From contig JACQIJ010000083.1 of assembly GCA_016198545.1 (NCBI GenBank), positions 1 to 10,883 on the forward strand: a DNA stretch of 10,883 nucleotides, written 5' to 3'. The notes beneath the pieces were generated by a model, which was not told where the DNA came from, searched no databases, and was given only the letters and a program-made list of their open reading frames with translations. The DNA comes from Pseudomonadota bacterium (GTDB lineage: Bacteria > Pseudomonadota > Alphaproteobacteria > Micavibrionales > Micavibrionaceae). Below, in pieces: positions 1-8,172 of the stretch (positions are counted from its first letter, which is position 1; every line of letters starts with the position of its first letter). Made by a program: the position numbers and the translations under genes.

Positions 1-1370
1 AACGCGCCCTGGCCGAAAATCATCATGCCGCGCGTCAGATAGTTCGCGCCTTCGACCGTGATGGCGACAGGAATGCTTTCGTACAGATGAGAGACGGGGT
101 TGTCCGGCCCTTTGACGACGCCCTTCCCGCCGTGAATATCCATTGCGTCGATTGAAATCTGGCGCGCCGCTTCGGTCAGGTGGTATTTCAGCATCGCGGA
201 CGCGACGGCGGGACGGGCTTCCTCGCCCGCTTCATGCGCCAGGTCCATATCCTGCAGCGGCAGAGGACGAACGGAATCAATCATGTATGTCAGGCCGCCG
301 ATGCGCGCCAGACCTTCCTGCACCATTTCGAGGTCGACAAGGCGCTGCCCGAATTGCTGGCGGATGGCGGCATATGCCCCCGTCGCGCGCGTCGCGTATC
401 GCGCCATGCCGGCGGACGAAGCGGGAAGCGAAACCGACCGGCCGATGGCCAGGCAGTTCACCAGCATGGGGTCCCATCCTTTTCCGGCGTAAGCGATCCC
501 GCCGATAATGTTGTCGGCGGGAATGATGACGTCTTCGCCCCAGTGCGGGCCGTTCTGGAACGGCGCGCCCATCGGCCTGTGCCGCTTGCCGGTATCCATG
601 CCGGGCAGGCCGGCGGGAACGAGACCGAGCGTAATGCCGACATCTTCCTTGTGGCCTAGAATATGATCGGGATCTTTCAGTTTGAACGCAAGGCCGAACA
701 GGGTCGCGATGGGCGCGAGTGTCGTGTACCGTTTTTCCCAGTTCAACCGGATATAAAGCTTGTTGTCCTCGCCGCGGAATAGAATGCCTTCGTCCTTCTG
801 GTTTGTGGCATCCGAACCGGCCTGCGGGCTGGTCAGCGCGAAGCAGGGGATTTCCTCGCCCCTCGCAAGACGCGGCAGGTAGTAATTTTTTTGATCTTCC
901 GTTCCGTAACGGTAGATCAGTTCGCCCGGTCCCAGGGAATTGGGGACCATTGCCGTGACGGATGCCGTGCCGTTGCGGCTTGCGATTTTCGCGATGACGG
1001 CGGCATGTCCCTGCGCGGAGAATCCAAGTCCGCCATATTCCTTCGGGATGACCATCCCGAAGAATCTTTTTTCCCTCAGAAACTGCCATGCCTCGGGAGG
1101 AAGATCCTTCGTTTCTTCCTCGATCTTCCAGCAGTCCAGCATCTGGCAAAGCTGTTCGACTTCTTCGTTGAGGAATCTTTTTTCTTCCGGGGAAAGCGAA
1201 GGTCCGGGCATCGAGAGCATGCCTTTTTGATCCAAGCTCCCTTCATAGAGGGATCGTTCGACTATTCCAACCGTTCCGGATTCCAGCGCGGCGCGTTGTG
1301 TGGGAGTCAGGCTGTCGGCCATTTCCCGGAAAGCTTTGAGCGCAAAGTATCCAACTGCTTTTTTAAGCAT
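1..1370 (-). CDS. fadE: FadE-type acyl-CoA dehydrogenase, N-terminal part (runs off window start)
   Basis: This is the flavoprotein catalysing the first oxidation of fatty-acid beta-oxidation, acyl-CoA to trans-2-enoyl-CoA. The minus frame from the ATG at 1370 stays open for 456 codons to the window edge. Segments closely resemble E. coli FadE as I know it: residues 90-118 (DLPPEAWQF...IPKEYGGLGFS), CFALTSPQAGSDA at 176-188, NWEKRYTTLAPIATLFGLAF at 210-229, PFQNGP at 270-275, DIHGGKGV at 411-418 and ITVEGANYLTRG at 437-448. FadE proteins are about 760-830 residues, so roughly 300 C-terminal residues lie outside. They are much longer than the usual ~380-residue acyl-CoA dehydrogenases. The start is chosen because a G-rich Shine-Dalgarno (AGGGGGGAA on the minus strand) lies upstream and a near-consensus promoter lies at 1416-1443. 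The gene is monocistronic at its 5' end. Family assignment is firm; chain-length preference is not visible. Confidence 0.93.
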   Translation of the reverse strand, partial: MLKKAVGYFALKAFREMADSLTPTQRAALESGTVGIVERSLYEGSLDQKGMLSMPGPSLSPEEKRFLNEEVEQLCQMLDCWKIEEETKDLPPEAWQFLREKRFFGMVIPKEYGGLGFSAQGHAAVIAKIASRNGTASVTAMVPNSLGPGELIYRYGTEDQKNYYLPRLARGEEIPCFALTSPQAGSDATNQKDEGILFRGEDNKLYIRLNWEKRYTTLAPIATLFGLAFKLKDPDHILGHKEDVGITLGLVPAGLPGMDTGKRHRPMGAPFQNGPHWGEDVIIPADNIIGGIAYAGKGWDPMLVNCLAIGRSVSLPASSAGMARYATRATGAYAAIRQQFGQRLVDLEMVQEGLARIGGLTYMIDSVRPLPLQDMDLAHEAGEEARPAVASAMLKYHLTEAARQISIDAMDIHGGKGVVKGPDNPVSHLYESIPVAITVEGANYLTRGMMIFGQGA

Positions 1371-1415
1371 GGTGCGTATTCCCCCCTACACATAATTTTT
1401 CGTTAAGTGGACCGC

Positions 1416-1443
1416 ATTATAAAAAGCCCGGTTCCCGAGTCAA
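1416..1443 (-). promoter_or_regulatory. Sigma70-type promoter of fadE
   Basis: On the minus strand TTGACT (1443-1438) is separated by 16 bases from TATAAT (1421-1416). That is a perfect -10 and a -35 matching five of six consensus bases. Transcription would start near 1409, leaving an untranslated leader of about 39 bases that contains the G-rich ribosome site before the ATG at 1370. This is the best promoter match in the window, and its position fits the assigned fadE start. Confidence 0.7.
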
Positions 1444-1473
1444 TGGTATTATGTGTTGCAATACGAAACCATT
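1442..1473. promoter_or_regulatory. Nested inverted repeat at the fadE -35 box, possible operator
   Basis: AATGGT (1442-1447) is mirrored by ACCATT (1468-1473), with 20 bases between. Nested inside is a second dyad, GTATT (1446-1450) and AATAC (1460-1464), 9 bases apart. The left arm overlaps the -35 hexamer of the fadE promoter, a position where a bound repressor would block RNA polymerase. Fatty-acid degradation genes are commonly controlled by acyl-CoA-responsive repressors (FadR of the GntR family, PsrA or FadR of the TetR family), but I do not recognise this as any known consensus. Operator function is inference. Confidence 0.4.
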
Positions 1474-1585
1474 ATTATGAATATAATAAGATTTGATAGA
1501 ATTGCTTTGGGGGTTTAAAGGCCGGGCTGGAAGTAAAAATTCGTAAAGGATTGGTTCATATTTTTCTAATATCCTTGTATATTGT

Positions 1586-1612
1586 GTAAGCGTTGGTCAG
1601 CCAAAAACTTAC
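1586..1612. repeat. 27-base interrupted inverted repeat upstream of the chemoreceptor gene
   Basis: The dyad reads GTAAG-2-TTGG-4-CCAA-3-CTTAC and sits 56 bases before the chemoreceptor ATG. The outer arms are 1586-1590 and 1608-1612; the inner arms are 1593-1596 and 1601-1604. It could be a protein-binding site or a hairpin in the leader. A weak promoter-like pair overlaps it (TTGGTC 1593-1598, 18 bases, CATATA 1617-1622). The rest of the 1371-1667 gap is AT-rich and shows no gene. Confidence 0.35.
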
Positions 1613-1667
1613 ATTCCATATAGAGTTTTTTTGCAGCGTAACCAAAGTGCAGTCAGGAGCCTGAACG

Positions 1668-3722
1668 ATGATTAATCTCATAAGAAACATGAAGATATCG
1701 CGCGCTATTCTGTTAGTGGCGCTGGTCCCGTTTCTCGTAGCCATCTTTTTCTCTTCCCAGATGATTATTAGGGAAACAAATATCGTCAGTCAGCTCAAAG
1801 GACTGGAGCAGCTGACGAACCTTTCCGTAAAAATGGCCACCTTGGTGCACGAACAGCAAAAAGAGCGTGGGGCTACGGCCGTATTTGTGGGCAGTCTGGG
1901 GGGCAAGTTCAGGACTGAGCTTCTTGCGCAGCGCGTTGAAACCAATAAGCGCCGGGAGGAATTGAAAGTATATCTGGAGTCCTTTGAGCCGAAGAATTAC
2001 GACGAGGCATTCAATCAGAAATATGATGCATGGCTGGCCGAACTGGCGAAACTGGACGAGCTCAGACAGAAAGTGGATGAGTTGTCCGTTTCGGCCACTA
2101 CCGCTATTAAGTATTACACTGACCTTAATGCCCAAAATCTTGATCTCATCGGTTACATGGCAAGCCTCAGCCCCGACCCTGAGGTCGTGGTCAGCATCGT
2201 TGGATACACGAACTTCATGCAAGGCAAGGAGCGTTCAGGCGTCGAACGCGCTGTAGGCGCTTCAGGATTCGCCAGCGGCAAATTTGAACCCTCGGTGCTG
2301 GACAGGTTCAAGAACCTGGTCAGCGCGCAACAGACATACAACGCTATCTTTTTATCCTATGCCACGGATATTCAGAAAAAAATCTATGACGAGGTCATGG
2401 GTGGCGACGCTGCGAAAGAAGTGGAGAGAATGCGCGGCATTGCCATTGAAGGCGGACTGACGGGCGACCTGAAAGGCATTCAGGGCAGCTACTGGTTTGA
2501 TGCCATCACCCAGAAGATTAACGGCCTTAAGAGGATTGAGGATTCGCTGGCAAGCGACCTGATGGCGCAGATGGCAGAGATCAAAGCCGCTGCGGCGCAA
2601 AAGAAAAATTCTGCGCTGGTTCTTACAACTGTCGCTTTGCTGGGTACGCTATTTCTGTCGTTCCTGATTATCAGGGCCGTCAACGCATCTTTCAGCGCAA
2701 CGGTTTCATCGATGACGGAACTGGCCGAGGGCAGGCTCGACATGATTTTGCCGCCGGTAACCAAAAACGAAATCGGAGATATGGTGAAAGCCATGCATAT
2801 CTTCCAGCAGAATGGAATCGAGCGGAAGCGGATGCAGGAAGAGCAGGAGATTGAAAATCAGGCCAAGCTGCGCCGCGCCGAGAAAATTGAAAAGCTCATC
2901 GCCGGTTTCGACAGCAAGTCTTCAGATCTTCTGAAAGGCCTTGCGGCGGCGGCTACGCAGATGGAGGCGACATCGCAATCCATGAGCGCAATAGCCGAGG
3001 AGACGACCAAGCAGGCCACGGCCGTCGCTTCGGCGGCAACGCAGGCGGGCGCAAACGTTCAGAACGTGGCGTCAGCAACGGAAGAACTGACCGCATCCAT
3101 TCAGGATATTGCCAGGCAGGTTAATGTATCTGGGGAGAAGGCCAAGGTTGCTTCCGGTTCTGTCGTCAAAACGCAGGAGATCATGGATCGTCTCTCCAAT
3201 GCGGCCGGCAGGATCGGCGAGGTGATTGAGCTGATTACCGGCATCGCCGAGCAGACGAATCTTCTTGCGCTGAACGCCACCATCGAATCAGCCCGCGCCG
3301 GCGAAGCCGGGAAAGGGTTCGCCGTCGTTGCGAACGAGGTCAAGACTTTGGCTACGGAAACGCAAAAGGCGACGGATGAAATCGCCAGCGTCATCAAGAG
3401 CGTGCAGACGGAGACGCAGGAATCCGTTGCCGCCATCCAGGGGATCAGCCGGATTGTCGCCGAACTGACGGAGACCTCCACGGCCATTGCGGCGGCAATG
3501 GAGGAACAGACGGCGGCCACACGCGAGATTTCGCGCAACGTGCAGGAGGCATCGACCGGCACGGGCGAAGTCAGCAATAATATCAGCGGCGTCAGCAATG
3601 CGGCCCAGGAATCGGGTAAGGCCGCCAATGAGGTTTTGGATGTTGCCCGCAAGCTGGCGCAGCAGTCCCAGAGCATGAAAGGGGAGGTGGAAACCTTCCT
3701 CCGCGAAATCCGCTCCGCATAG
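1668..3722 (+). CDS. Methyl-accepting chemotaxis protein with NIT sensor domain
   Basis: This is an inner-membrane chemoreceptor of 684 residues that would signal through CheW/CheA to the flagellar motor. In order: TM1 at about 12-30; a periplasmic helical sensor at about 34-314; TM2 at 315-336; HAMP at about 337-390; and a cytoplasmic MCP signalling domain at about 410-684. The sensor carries the NIT-domain signatures QKERGATAVF (64-73) and KERSGVERAVG (187-197). The hairpin tip around EQTNLLALNATIESARAGEA (528-547), followed by GKGFAVVANEV, is diagnostic of the MCP family. NIT domains are named for nitrate/nitrite sensing, but the ligand here is not known. There is no C-terminal CheR-binding pentapeptide; the protein ends EIRSA. 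An AGGAG at 1655-1659, 8 bases before the ATG, supports this start over the Met codon at 1689. The gene stands alone, with no che genes beside it. Confidence 0.94.
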   Translation: MINLIRNMKISRAILLVALVPFLVAIFFSSQMIIRETNIVSQLKGLEQLTNLSVKMATLVHEQQKERGATAVFVGSLGGKFRTELLAQRVETNKRREELKVYLESFEPKNYDEAFNQKYDAWLAELAKLDELRQKVDELSVSATTAIKYYTDLNAQNLDLIGYMASLSPDPEVVVSIVGYTNFMQGKERSGVERAVGASGFASGKFEPSVLDRFKNLVSAQQTYNAIFLSYATDIQKKIYDEVMGGDAAKEVERMRGIAIEGGLTGDLKGIQGSYWFDAITQKINGLKRIEDSLASDLMAQMAEIKAAAAQKKNSALVLTTVALLGTLFLSFLIIRAVNASFSATVSSMTELAEGRLDMILPPVTKNEIGDMVKAMHIFQQNGIERKRMQEEQEIENQAKLRRAEKIEKLIAGFDSKSSDLLKGLAAAATQMEATSQSMSAIAEETTKQATAVASAATQAGANVQNVASATEELTASIQDIARQVNVSGEKAKVASGSVVKTQEIMDRLSNAAGRIGEVIELITGIAEQTNLLALNATIESARAGEAGKGFAVVANEVKTLATETQKATDEIASVIKSVQTETQESVAAIQGISRIVAELTETSTAIAAAMEEQTAATREISRNVQEASTGTGEVSNNISGVSNAAQESGKAANEVLDVARKLAQQSQSMKGEVETFLREIRSA

Positions 3723-3746
3723 AATATAAAGAGATATAAGATTTAA

Positions 3747-3772
3747 AAGAGCCCGGGACGGGCTCTTTTTTT
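3747..3772. terminator. Rho-independent terminator shared by convergent genes
   Basis: A perfect 9-bp stem, AAGAGCCCG (3747-3755) against CGGGCTCTT (3759-3767), has a 3-base loop and is followed by a T run to 3772. It lies 24 bases after the chemoreceptor stop at 3722. A-rich bases on the left side (3745-3748) give a shorter T run on the minus strand. It may therefore also terminate the minus-strand membrane-protein gene, whose stop codon begins at 3773, at the edge of the hairpin. Confidence 0.88.
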
Positions 3773-4094
3773 ATTGACGGCGCGTAAATAACTTTTTCAT
3801 TTCGCGGAGGGCGTCGATAAAGTCATTCTTGAACATTTCCACGCGTGCGTTTTCGTCATCGAAAATCCCGCTGAAAGCTCCTGTTTTCGAATCGCGGACG
3901 GATTTTGCTATGGCGATGACAAGAGCGGCAAGCAACGATATGATTCCGCCGATGAGAAAAAACCAGAAACTGCCGATAATAAGGAATTCTATGGGACCCA
4001 TGCCGGTGACGAATCCCCCGATAAAGCTGATTAGCATGATCAGCAGCCCCCAAGTGACGATCAGTCCTTCGGAATCGACTTTATGATTGCTCAT
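3771..4094 (-). CDS. Small two-helix inner-membrane protein, function unknown
   Basis: The product is 107 residues and I do not recognise its family. It has a short polar N-terminus (MSNHKVDSEG), then two strongly hydrophobic segments at about 11-31 and 37-64 separated by a short Gly/Pro-containing turn (TGMGPIE). A charged, probably cytoplasmic tail (about 65-107) follows, rich in Asp/Glu and then Lys/Arg (REMKKLFTRRQ). The ATG at 4094 is preferred over an in-frame TTG at 4139: the upstream extension (YALDNIQRRTR) looks unlike a membrane-protein leader and would overlap a hairpin. The Shine-Dalgarno is weak, possibly GGAC. The gene is convergent with the chemoreceptor and divergent from the carboxylase gene. 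Coding is likely because the hydrophobic pattern, the start and a well-placed terminator agree, but no function can be assigned. Confidence 0.75.
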   Translation of the reverse strand: MSNHKVDSEGLIVTWGLLIMLISFIGGFVTGMGPIEFLIIGSFWFFLIGGIISLLAALVIAIAKSVRDSKTGAFSGIFDDENARVEMFKNDFIDALREMKKLFTRRQ

Positions 4095-4131
4095 AGCGCG
4101 GGTCCGTCGTTGGATGTTGTCTAAAGCATAA

Positions 4132-4156
4132 CACGGCAACGCCGTGCTGTTTTTTT
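4132..4156 (+). terminator. Terminator-like hairpin between divergent genes
   Basis: CACGGC (4132-4137), loop AAC, GCCGTG (4141-4146), then CTG and seven T residues (4150-4156). This reads as a short intrinsic terminator on the plus strand, yet no plus-strand gene ends here. It lies just upstream of the proposed carboxylase promoter, whose -35 box overlaps the T run. It may stop stray antisense transcription, or it may be a chance GC palindrome. Confidence 0.35.
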
Positions 4157-4182
4157 ACACAGGATACGCTAGAGATTTTATA
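4154..4182 (+). promoter_or_regulatory. Possible sigma70-type promoter of the carboxylase gene
   Basis: TTTACA (4154-4159) is followed after 17 bases by TTTATA (4177-4182), a fair match to the -35 and -10 consensus with ideal spacing. Transcription would start near 4189, leaving a leader of about 70 bases. The surrounding sequence is AT-rich and lies in the divergent gap, where a promoter is expected. This is prediction from pattern only. Confidence 0.4.
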
Positions 4183-4257
4183 GTAGCATATATAGGGCGT
4201 GAGGCAATCCATCGAAGAAAAATACGTAAATAATTTTGTGCTATGAAAGGCATTCCC

Positions 4258-5862
<1,605 letters not shown>

Positions 5863-5863
5863 A

Positions 5864-6775
5864 TCAGCGGCCGTCGTTTTTCCTGGGCGGCTTGCCCAGT
5901 ATATGTTTTTCTCTCGCCTCTTCCGTACGGGACGTGCCATCGGAAGGAGGCAGGTTTGCCCGGTGATTCCGGTATTCCTGCCGATGCTGCTGCAGCCTTT
6001 CGCGGCTCTCTTTCAGTTTTTCCTGTGCCTGCCCATCGTCCGGTCTTGGCCTCATTTGCGCGGGCGGCGGCGCAATATCGTTGCGTTTTCCGCGCGTTTC
6101 GGCGCGGCGCAGATTTATCCCGGCGATGCGTTTTTGCACGGTCTCCCGGTTTTTCAGGGCGACCGTTCGTACGGCCATGCCGACTTTTTCCTGTCCCCAT
6201 TTTTTAGGCAGCGCGGGGATCGCGTCGCGGCTGCGGATGCTTGTGCCTTCGCCTGCCGCCATGCGGATGCGGCCGCGGTTCGTGGTAACGGATACCGCGC
6301 CGTCCTGTACGAATACGTTATATTCATCGTTTATGCTGCCGCCCCATACGGTCGTGCCGCGCAGGCCGATGGCGCCGTACGCGGTATTGATTTCAACATC
6401 GGGGTTTTGAATTTTCGTCATCATGCCGCTCGTGAACAGAAAGGCCCCGCGCAGGATGGAATACCGGCCACGGCCGCCGCTTCCGGCGGTTTCATCGAAA
6501 ACATATTGGTCGACGCTTAGCGCGGCGTTATCCGCGAGCGTCAGTTCCGTCTCATCGACAAACAGGACATGAATTTTGCTGTCCGGCCCCATTTCGATCT
6601 GGTCGTTCATGTAAACCGGCGTATCGATTGCGGCGGCTGTTTTCTTTCCGTCATGGGTTATGAAGGCTGTGCCCTCGACCTCCATAACGGCCCCGATGGC
6701 ATCTGCTGTCTGCGAAAAAGCAGGGCATGAAAGAAAAAGAAGGGGCAGAAGCAATAATATGCGAAATATGGCCAT
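5864..6775 (-). CDS. Exported FecR-domain protein with basic C-terminal tail
   Basis: The 303-residue product starts with a signal peptide: hydrophobic residues 3-20 and likely signal peptidase I cleavage after AFS at 21. A FecR-type domain spans about 25-185, including the typical stretch AYGAIGLRGTTVWGG (132-146) and VFVQDGAVSVTTNRG (154-168). Standalone periplasmic FecR-domain proteins lack the transmembrane anti-sigma part of true FecR. No sigma factor or TonB receptor gene is nearby, so an iron-signalling role is not supported. Residues about 195-303 are polar, rich in Arg, Lys, Gln and Glu with prolines, and probably partly coiled coil (EKLKESRERLQQHRQEY) or disordered. A good AAGGAGAA (6790-6783) precedes the ATG at 6775. 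The gene follows trmFO by 57 bases on the same strand and ends one base from the convergent mccB stop. The domain call is firm; the role is unknown. Confidence 0.85.
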   Translation of the reverse strand: MAIFRILLLLPLLFLSCPAFSQTADAIGAVMEVEGTAFITHDGKKTAAAIDTPVYMNDQIEMGPDSKIHVLFVDETELTLADNAALSVDQYVFDETAGSGGRGRYSILRGAFLFTSGMMTKIQNPDVEINTAYGAIGLRGTTVWGGSINDEYNVFVQDGAVSVTTNRGRIRMAAGEGTSIRSRDAIPALPKKWGQEKVGMAVRTVALKNRETVQKRIAGINLRRAETRGKRNDIAPPPAQMRPRPDDGQAQEKLKESRERLQQHRQEYRNHRANLPPSDGTSRTEEAREKHILGKPPRKNDGR

Positions 6776-6782
6776 GACATGG

Positions 6783-6798
6783 TTCTCCTTAAGGAGAA
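6783..6798. repeat. 16-base perfect palindrome containing the ribosome site of the FecR-domain gene
   Basis: TTCTCCTTAAGGAGAA is fully self-complementary. In the minus-strand mRNA it can fold as UUCUCC, loop UUAA, GGAGAA, which hides the Shine-Dalgarno AAGGAGAA of the gene starting at 6775. It could be a translational control hairpin or a DNA-binding dyad. The folding is inference from complementarity. Confidence 0.5.
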
Positions 6799-6817
6799 AG
6801 GCTATAAGAAATTTTTC

Positions 6818-6838
6818 CTCAGGCCAAGGGCTCAGGCC
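6818..6838. repeat. Short direct repeat at the trmFO 3' end
   Basis: CTCAGGCC occurs at 6818-6825 and again at 6831-6838, five bases apart. The second copy covers the trmFO stop codon (6832-6834). An imperfect hairpin with two mismatches can be drawn across the pair, but the run of A/T after it on the minus strand is weak. I see no convincing terminator between trmFO and the FecR-domain gene. Confidence 0.4.
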
Positions 6839-8172
6839 GCCTCTTTTTTTTGTGCGTCAAGCCAGGCGTCGATATCGCGCAGCGCGCGGGCGGACATTTC
6901 CGGTTTGCGCTCTTTCTTCTGGGGCTTGCCGGACAGCGGCGGGAACAGGCCGAAATTGATGTTCATCGGCTGGAAGGTTTCCGCGTCCGCACCGCCGGTG
7001 ATGTGGTTCAGCATCGCGCCTAATGCGGTGGTGGCGGGCGGCGTTTCCATGTATTGCCCAAGGATTTCTGCGGCGGCGAAGCGCCCCGCCATGATGCCGA
7101 CCGCAGCGCTTTCGACGTAGCCTTCGCAGCCGGTGATTTGCCCCGCGAAACGCAGGCGCGGCTGCACCTTCAGCCGCAGACGCCCATCCAGAAGTTTTGG
7201 TGAATTGATGAAAGTATTCCGGTGCAGGCCGCCAAGCCGCGCGAATGCCGCGTTTTCAAGGCCGGGTATTGTTTTAAACACGCGCGTCTGATCGGCGTAT
7301 TTCATTTTTGTCTGGAATCCGACCATGTTGTAGAGCGTGCCGAGCTTGTTGTCCTGCCGCAACTGCACGGCGGCATAGGGACGCTTTCCGGTGCGCGGGT
7401 CGGTTAGGCCGACGGGTTTCATCGGTCCGAAAGAAAGAGTGTCCGGCCCGCGCGATGCCATGACTTCAACGGGCATACAGCCTTCGAAATAGGGCGTGTC
7501 TTTCTCCCATTCCTTGAATTCCGTTTTCTCCGCAGCCAGGAGCGCGTCGACGAACGCGTAATACTGCACCTCATCCATCGGGCAGTTGATGTAGTCCGCC
7601 CCGCCGCCCTTATCATAGCGCGACTGGAACCACGCCACGTCCATGTCGATGGTTTCGCGGTGGATAATGGGCGCGATGGCGTCGAAGAAAGCCAGCGAAT
7701 CTTCGCCGGTCAGGCGGCGGATCGCATCGGCCAATGCGGGCGAGGTGAGGGGGCCTGTGGCGATGATAACGGATTCCCAGTCCGCGGGCGGCAGCCCCGC
7801 GACTTCGCCGCGCTCGATAGTGATGAGCGGATGATCCGACAGCGCCTTCGTCACGCCGCCTGAAAAAATATCGCGATCGACCGCCAGCGCGCCGCCGGCG
7901 GGAACGGCGGCCTTGCCGCCTTCGCGCATCACCAGCGAATTGCAGCGGCGCATTTCCTCGTGCAGCAGGCCGACGGCATTGTTCGCCGCGTCGTCGGAGC
8001 GGAAGGAGTTCGAGCAAACCAGTTCCGCCAGCCCGTCCGTTTTGTGCGCAGGCGTTTCGCGGCGCGGGCGCATTTCGTGCAGCACGACCGGCACGCCCCT
8101 GTTTGCCGCCTGCCAAGCCGCTTCGCTGCCCGCCAGCCCGCCGCCGATGATGTGGATCGGGGTTTTGGTCAT
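6832..8172 (-). CDS. trmFO: TrmFO: FAD/folate-dependent tRNA (uracil-54-C5)-methyltransferase
   Basis: TrmFO (formerly Gid) makes 5-methyluridine at position 54 of tRNA, using methylenetetrahydrofolate as carbon donor and FADH2 as reductant. The product is 446 residues, normal for the family. It shows the FAD-binding GGGLAG at 10-15, the acidic HEMRP at 32-36, ELVCSNSFRSDDAANNAVGLL at 50-70, CPMDEVQYYAFVDALL at 197-212, FEGCMPVEVMASRG at 229-242 and QITGCEGYVESAAVG at 345-359. Cys53 and Cys232 match the two functional cysteines known from Bacillus TrmFO (Cys53 and Cys226). The ATG at 8172 overlaps the upstream stop as ATGA, implying translational coupling. A run of eight A residues (6851-6844, minus strand) encodes the QKK near the C-terminus. 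It is the third gene of a minus-strand set behind two amidotransferase-like genes. Confidence 0.96.
   Translation of the reverse strand: MTKTPIHIIGGGLAGSEAAWQAANRGVPVVLHEMRPRRETPAHKTDGLAELVCSNSFRSDDAANNAVGLLHEEMRRCNSLVMREGGKAAVPAGGALAVDRDIFSGGVTKALSDHPLITIERGEVAGLPPADWESVIIATGPLTSPALADAIRRLTGEDSLAFFDAIAPIIHRETIDMDVAWFQSRYDKGGGADYINCPMDEVQYYAFVDALLAAEKTEFKEWEKDTPYFEGCMPVEVMASRGPDTLSFGPMKPVGLTDPRTGKRPYAAVQLRQDNKLGTLYNMVGFQTKMKYADQTRVFKTIPGLENAAFARLGGLHRNTFINSPKLLDGRLRLKVQPRLRFAGQITGCEGYVESAAVGIMAGRFAAAEILGQYMETPPATTALGAMLNHITGGADAETFQPMNINFGLFPPLSGKPQKKERKPEMSARALRDIDAWLDAQKKEAA

Noticed and set aside
277..1149. Open minus-strand frame of 290 codons inside the fadE region
   Set aside because: It overlaps the fadE frame on the same strand. 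Its translation is Arg/Gly-rich and low in hydrophobic pattern, whereas the overlapping frame matches FadE throughout. It is an out-of-frame shadow.
1425..1528. AGCCCGG (1425-1431) and CCGGGCT (1522-1528) as a long-range hairpin
   Set aside because: The arms are only 7 bp and 90 bases apart. Chance pairing is likely and the left arm is part of the fadE promoter spacer.
5903..6520. 205-codon plus-strand frame antisense to the FecR-domain gene
   Set aside because: The product is a Phe/Arg/Ala-rich mirror of a GC-biased gene with no domain or ribosome site. The opposite strand carries a signal peptide and FecR motifs.
5864..6775. Lipoprotein reading of the FecR-domain signal (Cys17 after FLS)
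   Set aside because: The -3 residue is Phe, which is atypical for a lipobox. An AFS site at 19-21 fits ordinary signal peptidase I better.
6841..6851. Run of eight T residues (A on the coding strand) near the trmFO 3' end as a programmed slippage site
   Set aside because: The frame is normal and ends at a TGA three codons after the GAG that follows the run. No alternative frame extends a plausible product. It is simply Lys-Lys coding.
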